From Anthostomella pinea (lineage: Eukaryota > Ascomycota > Sordariomycetes > Xylariales > Xylariaceae): DNA of 64,000 bases. The stretch lies in the NCBI GenBank assembly GCA_963556695.1, contig CAUWAG010000006.1, positions 310,001 to 374,000 of the forward strand. The letters run 5' to 3'. Positions 60,056-64,000 of the stretch are shown here, piece after piece. The position numbers and the translations under genes were made by a program. Below the pieces are notes generated by a model, which was not told where the DNA came from, searched no databases, and saw only the letters and a program-made list of their open reading frames with translations. The number at the start of each line of letters is the position of its first letter. Within the stretch, counting starts at the first letter, position 1.

Positions 60056-60788
60056 GCTATGCTGGTTGCTAGCTGCAGACTGGAATTGCCCCTGACGTTT
60101 AGCAAGATCGATGAAAGCCAATAAGCTGCTCTGTTGAGGAATAGCACAATGTCATCCCGTACTAGCTTCACCCTCTTCCTCCATGATGAAGGTGCTACGT
60201 CAATTCTCACGAGGCGTCGATGTTCTAGGCCGGATGCTACCGCTTAGTGGCTGATAGATGATGCCATGATGAACTAGACGGGCCTATTCCCGACCCTATG
60301 TATGGACTGTTTGCCCCGGGTCGTACCCACAGCCGTTCGAACGGCGGGCATCCGATCGGACGATTTGCTAAACTCCCGCTACTTGGTAGCCGCATGGGAA
60401 AGTTAAAACTCGATCACCTTTGCGTGGCAATCTGATAACCTTTTGCACTGCCGGTTTCCGTGGCTTCCCCGCCTTCGACTGGAAAGCATATCTGGCAACT
60501 GAAGCCGAAGGTCGGTTGGAAGCCATCGCATACCAAGGATGTAATTAGCGTTCACATGGGGCTTTCACGTCCGCGTCTCACCGAGATAATCGTGATGGGG
60601 CGTGTCGGTGCATGTAAGGCGAGGTCGTTGGTAGGGCTAACTTCCAGGCATGACGTCGAAGTTGGAGAGCGGCGAGATCGTCGAGGTGGAAGTATCCGAA
60701 GAACATGACGAATCTAGATCAATTACGTTGCTGCCATGTAGAGCATGCCCCTTTTTCAGTGTCGTCTATGTCCCTGACATCTCTCACA

Positions 60789-60796
60789 TATATAAG
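60789..60796 (+). promoter_or_regulatory. TATA-like box of the histidine-rich gene at 60921
   Basis: TATATAAG lies 125 bp upstream of the start codon, followed by a C/A-rich leader (ACTCAGTTCACCAACCAAC) directly before the ATG, a usual fungal arrangement for strongly expressed genes. Confidence 0.5.
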
Positions 60797-60920
60797 ACCA
60801 AGTATTCTACAGAGACTATATGGTTTATTAGTACAACATCATCAACTCTCCCGTGAGGCATCGCTTTCACACATTCTTGCCAACAGCTTCCATACTCCAC
60901 TCAGTTCACCAACCAACAAA

Positions 60921-61914
60921 ATGCCCAACGCCAAGGACGCAATCAAGGGGTTCATGTCTAGATCGGGACAGCACACCACAACTGTGCATGAGACAGCAGC
61001 ACCGGCTGTCCAGCACGAGGTGGTCAAGCCAACTCAGCACGAAGAGGTCAACACCGCTCTCGACAAGGAGGTCCACCAAGACCACTACCACCACAAGGTG
61101 CAACCCGTCCAGGACAGGGAGGTTCTCCCTGAACAGCACACCCATAACGTTGCCGCGGTCGAGCACCGAGACTTCGACCACCGCGACAATGACAAGACGC
61201 GACAAGCACTAGAGGCCGAGGCCGCGAAGTTCAAGGACGAGCGTGTCATCCAGGAGACCGCCCGGTCCCAGAGCCACGCCGCCGCCGTCCAAGGCGAGCA
61301 TGTCCACCAGTAAGTTTCCCCTTCCCCGAGCTCTGTAATCTCTTCCATTGACATAGTTTTCCAGCCACGTCCACGAGACAGTGCAGCCTGTGGTACATAA
61401 GGAGACGATCCAGCCGAGTGTCGTCCACACTGCCGTCCCCATCCACGAGACGCACCACAACGCCGCCAAGCACCACGCCACCTCCACCCTGCCCCCCGTC
61501 AACATGTCCGAATATAAGAAGCAGGGCGGCGCCCTCGGCGGCAAGGAAGAGCGTTTCGGTTCCTTCGAAGGTGAGCCCAGCGTGCAGAGCTCCTCCATCG
61601 GAGGTGCGACTGGCACCCACCGCACCGAGACTCCTGTCAGGGGTACCTCTCACGGTGATTTTAACCCGCTTGACGCAGGAAGGGAGCATGAAGTAGGAGG
61701 CTTCCGCCGCGCGGGCGAGGGTGGTATGGCTGGTGCTGGCATGAATGATATGCGGAAGGAGCGTGGGTATGGGCAGGAATACGGACACGAGAGAAATGAC
61801 TCCGGTAAGGGTTTGGACTCTCCTACTGGGGAGAGAAAGCAGCCGGGTCTCATGGACAAACTGAACCCCAAGGTTGATGCTGACGGTGATGGCGTGGCTG
61901 GGTTCATGAAATGA
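60921..61914 (+). CDS. Histidine-rich protein of the fungal 'allergen'-annotated family
   Basis: Exons 60921-61309 and 61365-61914 (55-nt intron, gtaagt and ttccag) give 312 residues starting MPNAKDAIKGFMSRSGQHTT. The first two thirds carry repeated His/Val/Glu motifs: VQHEVVKPTQHEEV, HQDHYHHKVQPVQDREVLPE, HTHNVAAVEHRDFDHRDND, GEHVHHHVHETVQPVVHKET, VPIHETHHNAAKHHA. The tail is Gly-rich and ends PGLMDKLNPKVDADGDGVAG, with a DADGDG calcium-loop-like string. No signal peptide or membrane span. The conserved QPVxDREVLPEQHTH block defines a fungal family that databases often call 'allergen'; clustered histidines suggest metal or pH sensing, but that is inference. Its diverged, repeat-bearing relative is transcribed away from it at 59308. 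Confidence 0.85.
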
Positions 61915-62817
61915 TCCATACGGCACCTATAATTACTTTGAGCTGGTCGGTAACGGTGTTGTATTCCAATAATTGAGGATTGTAATTCATAGCATCTTTG
62001 TAACAGTTGTATTCTTGATGGTATTCTAAGTGAGTCTTAACAACAAGGTAAGACAAATATAGTTCATTACTCTACGAAGGATCTTTTTGTTCGTGGGCGG
62101 CTTCCGAATCAGTAACCATCCTTCGAAGAAAGATATCTGTTGCAAATAAATATGAGGAGTCTTGCTACTCGCTCATCTATATCTAATAGCGACTCGCACT
62201 GCCGCAGTTGAATGGGCGCACGAGCGTGACGCATACATTACACAGACGGGCGAGCGGGACGTCCAAATACAGTTACAGGAAGGCGCATGAATTGAGAACA
62301 TCTCGAGACCGAAAATCGCCGGGACAAGCAAGCTACAGGTACTTATGCTAGGACATGATGCCCCCTTCAACATCTTGATCATCTACACTCACCTATATCT
62401 ATCATACCCATTGGTCACACCCTCAAGATCGGTGGCCGCGAAGCTATTCTATTCACATATCTGATACTACATCATGGGAAGGGTTTATTCATCCTACTTA
62501 GGGTACACAAGCCCTCCCCATGTGCCTTCCATCCACCCGTGCGAAAGTTCGACAGAAGGACCTGACGCCAACTTCTCCTCCTTTCCTCATCTCACGCTCA
62601 CACTGCCAGCTCTCGCCGACAGCTTCAATGTCGCAGTAGTGCTCATGGGTACGGTAAGCTTCGTACCCGAACAAGAACTCTGCGGCTGGGGCCGGGGGGT
62701 GTGGCAGAGCCTGAATTGATTCCATAACATCGATATCATCTCAATCTGCTGGGTTGGGAACACGAAGTCTACGGGGCCGGATGACCAATGTATGTTTTCG
62801 TATTGAGGCGCCCCGAT
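61915..62817. other. Convergent intergenic region
   Basis: 3' flanks of the histidine-rich gene (plus) and the orphan gene (minus). A plus-strand ATG frame at 62474-62719 overlaps an equally long minus-strand frame and has no recognisable features, so I do not call it. Confidence 0.4.
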
Positions 62818-63842
62818 CTAAAACATCCAATATCGAACATCAAAAAGATCCGCACTGGGTTCGTTGAGCCCCCCAGCTCTGAGGTTTTCCAGCGCCAGCT
62901 ATGTGAAATATTAGTATCGAAGACTCTTGTCGTGAAGACCCAGTAAAGGAAGCTAGGGACTGAAAAACAACATACCGCTGCGTGAGATTTAACTCGAATA
63001 TCATCAGCCTTGTCCTCTGGTTCTCTTCCCTCGTGGCTCGTTGAAAGCAGACTGGTCAGGCCCTTTACCCACTCCTGCTTCTTCTGCTCTCGCTCCTCGG
63101 CCGGAAAAGTAGACAAGAGGTAAGAAGAGGACCCTCTAAGCATAGTCAGAAGACCAATACAGTCGACCCTGTTCCATTCACGGTGTGCCACATCCAGTTG
63201 GATACCTAGGAATTCCAGTAGCCGCCTGACCAATGCTTCCTTATATGAATGCGCCACCGTCTCGAGAACATGACAGCGTGCCGCGAAACACTGGACCATC
63301 ATCGTCTTCCACCTGCTCTTCCTTAAGTTCGCCATCTTCTGCACCACATCATCGGCGCGAGCTTCTACTTCTTCTGCCGAGAACTGCACCGTGAATGGAT
63401 CCTTCGCATCGGGACTGTCCTTCGGCTTGGTGCCTACTTGAGGCCTCGTTCCATCGTTGTAGAGATTCAAGTAAGTCCCCAAGAATCGTTCGAGGTCCAG
63501 TCGTGCCCCTTCTGGCCCTTCGCCAAGTTCGCCGGCAGCATCAGTTGGTACTTTTGCTATCACCCGGTACAGAACTGTGATGCCCCAGTCCATGAAGCGA
63601 GGATGGAGAAGGCAAAACTCGATGAGGGCGTTAATGAGACTCCAAAAGCGGTTGCTAAAGTCGTCAAACTCCTCGGCGTATGCTCCGGGCGGGGACGCGA
63701 GATATGTGAGGAGGGTGTCAGCTGCAGCGTCGATGGTAGGTGAGGAGGAAGGGTGGCCAATGTCGGCCTCGTTCTGGGGTCTAATGGAGAGCCATATGTC
63801 CAGGATTCGGATATCATCTTGATCCAAGTCCCAGCCCGACAT
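62818..63842 (-). CDS. Orphan cytosolic protein, DUF3632-like in appearance
   Basis: Exons 63842-62976 and 62898-62818 (77-nt intron, gtatgt, tactaat branch, catag) give 315 residues. It starts MSGWDLDQDDIRILDIWLSI and is helical with many hydrophobic/Trp/Phe positions (DFSNRFWSLINALIEFCLLH, RFMDWGITVLYRVIAKVP, RWKTMMVQCFAARCHVLETV). The second exon adds LALENLRAGGLNEPSADLFD and ends in RYWMF. No signal peptide, membrane span or catalytic motif. The pattern of an N-terminal FSNxxWxLI helix and a C-terminal LALENLR helix resembles fungal DUF3632 proteins, but I offer that only as a lead. Without the intron the frame would end in an unlikely Phe/Ser-rich tail. Confidence 0.72.
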
Positions 63843-64000
63843 GATGTGTATGTTGCAGTGTTGAATGAATGATGGTGGTGTTGAGTACTGAGTGGCATAG
63901 ACAGAGGTTGAGAAGGTTGCAGATTAAGCAGAAGGGCAGACACTAAGTGTCCTAGGTACGTACCTATAAGAATGCTGACGGATTTATCCCCTTAGCCACT
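63843..64000. promoter_or_regulatory. Upstream flank of the orphan gene at the window edge
   Basis: 158 bp before the start codon on the minus strand; no further feature is visible. Confidence 0.35.

Larger units (their letters stand above)
59309..60920. promoter_or_regulatory. Shared upstream region of the divergent histidine-rich gene pair
   Basis: Holds no supportable gene over 1.6 kb. It contains a 17-bp minisatellite (listed separately) and a TATA-like TATATAAG at 60789-60796, about 125 bp before the ATG at 60921. As the two related genes start on either side, this should contain both promoters. Confidence 0.55.

Noticed and set aside
62474..62719. Plus-strand ATG frame of 81 codons.
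   Set aside because: An equally long frame covers the same bases on the other strand, there is no motif, and it lies in a convergent 3' region.

Overview
The window is nuclear DNA of a filamentous ascomycete (Pezizomycotina). The genes are interrupted by short introns of about 50-110 nt with GTNNGT donors and CTRAC-like branch sites. Zn2Cys6 regulators are present, and Tad1-like LINE, DIRS-like, copia, pogo/Fot1 and Tc1/mariner elements are also there. Long AT-rich blocks and C-to-T / G-to-A decay of transposon reading frames point to repeat-induced point mutation (RIP). I cannot name the species from the sequence. || Layout. 1-12 kb is a conserved housekeeping block: the 3' exon of an unknown gene, an SR-protein kinase (SRPK/Sky1/Dsk1 type, 5 exons, 1.46 kb first intron), the transcription elongation factor Iws1/Spn1, and the nuclear-envelope protein Brl1/Brr6. 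The last two share a divergent promoter. 12.4-19.8 kb is a transposon graveyard: an AT-rich block, degenerate repeats, the 3' half of a DIRS-like element and a 5'-truncated Tad1-like LINE, both on the minus strand. 20.9-35.1 kb is an accessory gene island: a MYND zinc-finger protein, a candidate tiny gene, an FAD monooxygenase, an orphan gene, a GPI-type cell-wall protein built of three repeats, a 0.5 kb non-autonomous inverted-repeat element, and a large Zn2Cys6 regulator. 35.9-46.0 kb is a second transposon block: AT-rich DNA, two candidate solo LTRs, the 5' half of a DIRS-like element, the 5' part of the same LINE family with both ORFs nearly legible, a pogo-type transposase fragment and a copia RT/RNase H fragment. 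46.2-64 kb is genic again: a CCDC97-like protein, a small alpha/beta-barrel-like protein, a complete Tc1/mariner element, a short Zn2Cys6 regulator, an alpha/beta hydrolase, a small secreted Cys-containing protein, a relic of an ENA-type Na+/K+ P-type ATPase, two divergently transcribed related histidine-rich ('allergen'-annotated family) genes separated by a minisatellite, and an orphan protein of DUF3632-like appearance. || How it fits together. The 1-12 kb genes are core RNA-processing, transcription and nuclear-envelope functions, and nothing suggests a shared pathway. The accessory genes (monooxygenase, hydrolase, two Zn2Cys6 regulators, secreted and wall proteins) sit next to transposons, as is common in fungal lineage-specific regions, but I see no complete biosynthetic cluster. 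The most unusual things are the divergent histidine-rich pair (one copy has gained a 37-residue repeat tract and needs a GC-AG intron), the three-repeat wall protein with exactly conserved cysteine spacing, the 518 bp inverted-repeat element with internal tandem repeats, and the complementary halves of the same DIRS-like type and LINE family in opposite orientation on both sides of the accessory island. All exon joins were worked out by hand from splice signals and reading frame; none is supported by transcripts.
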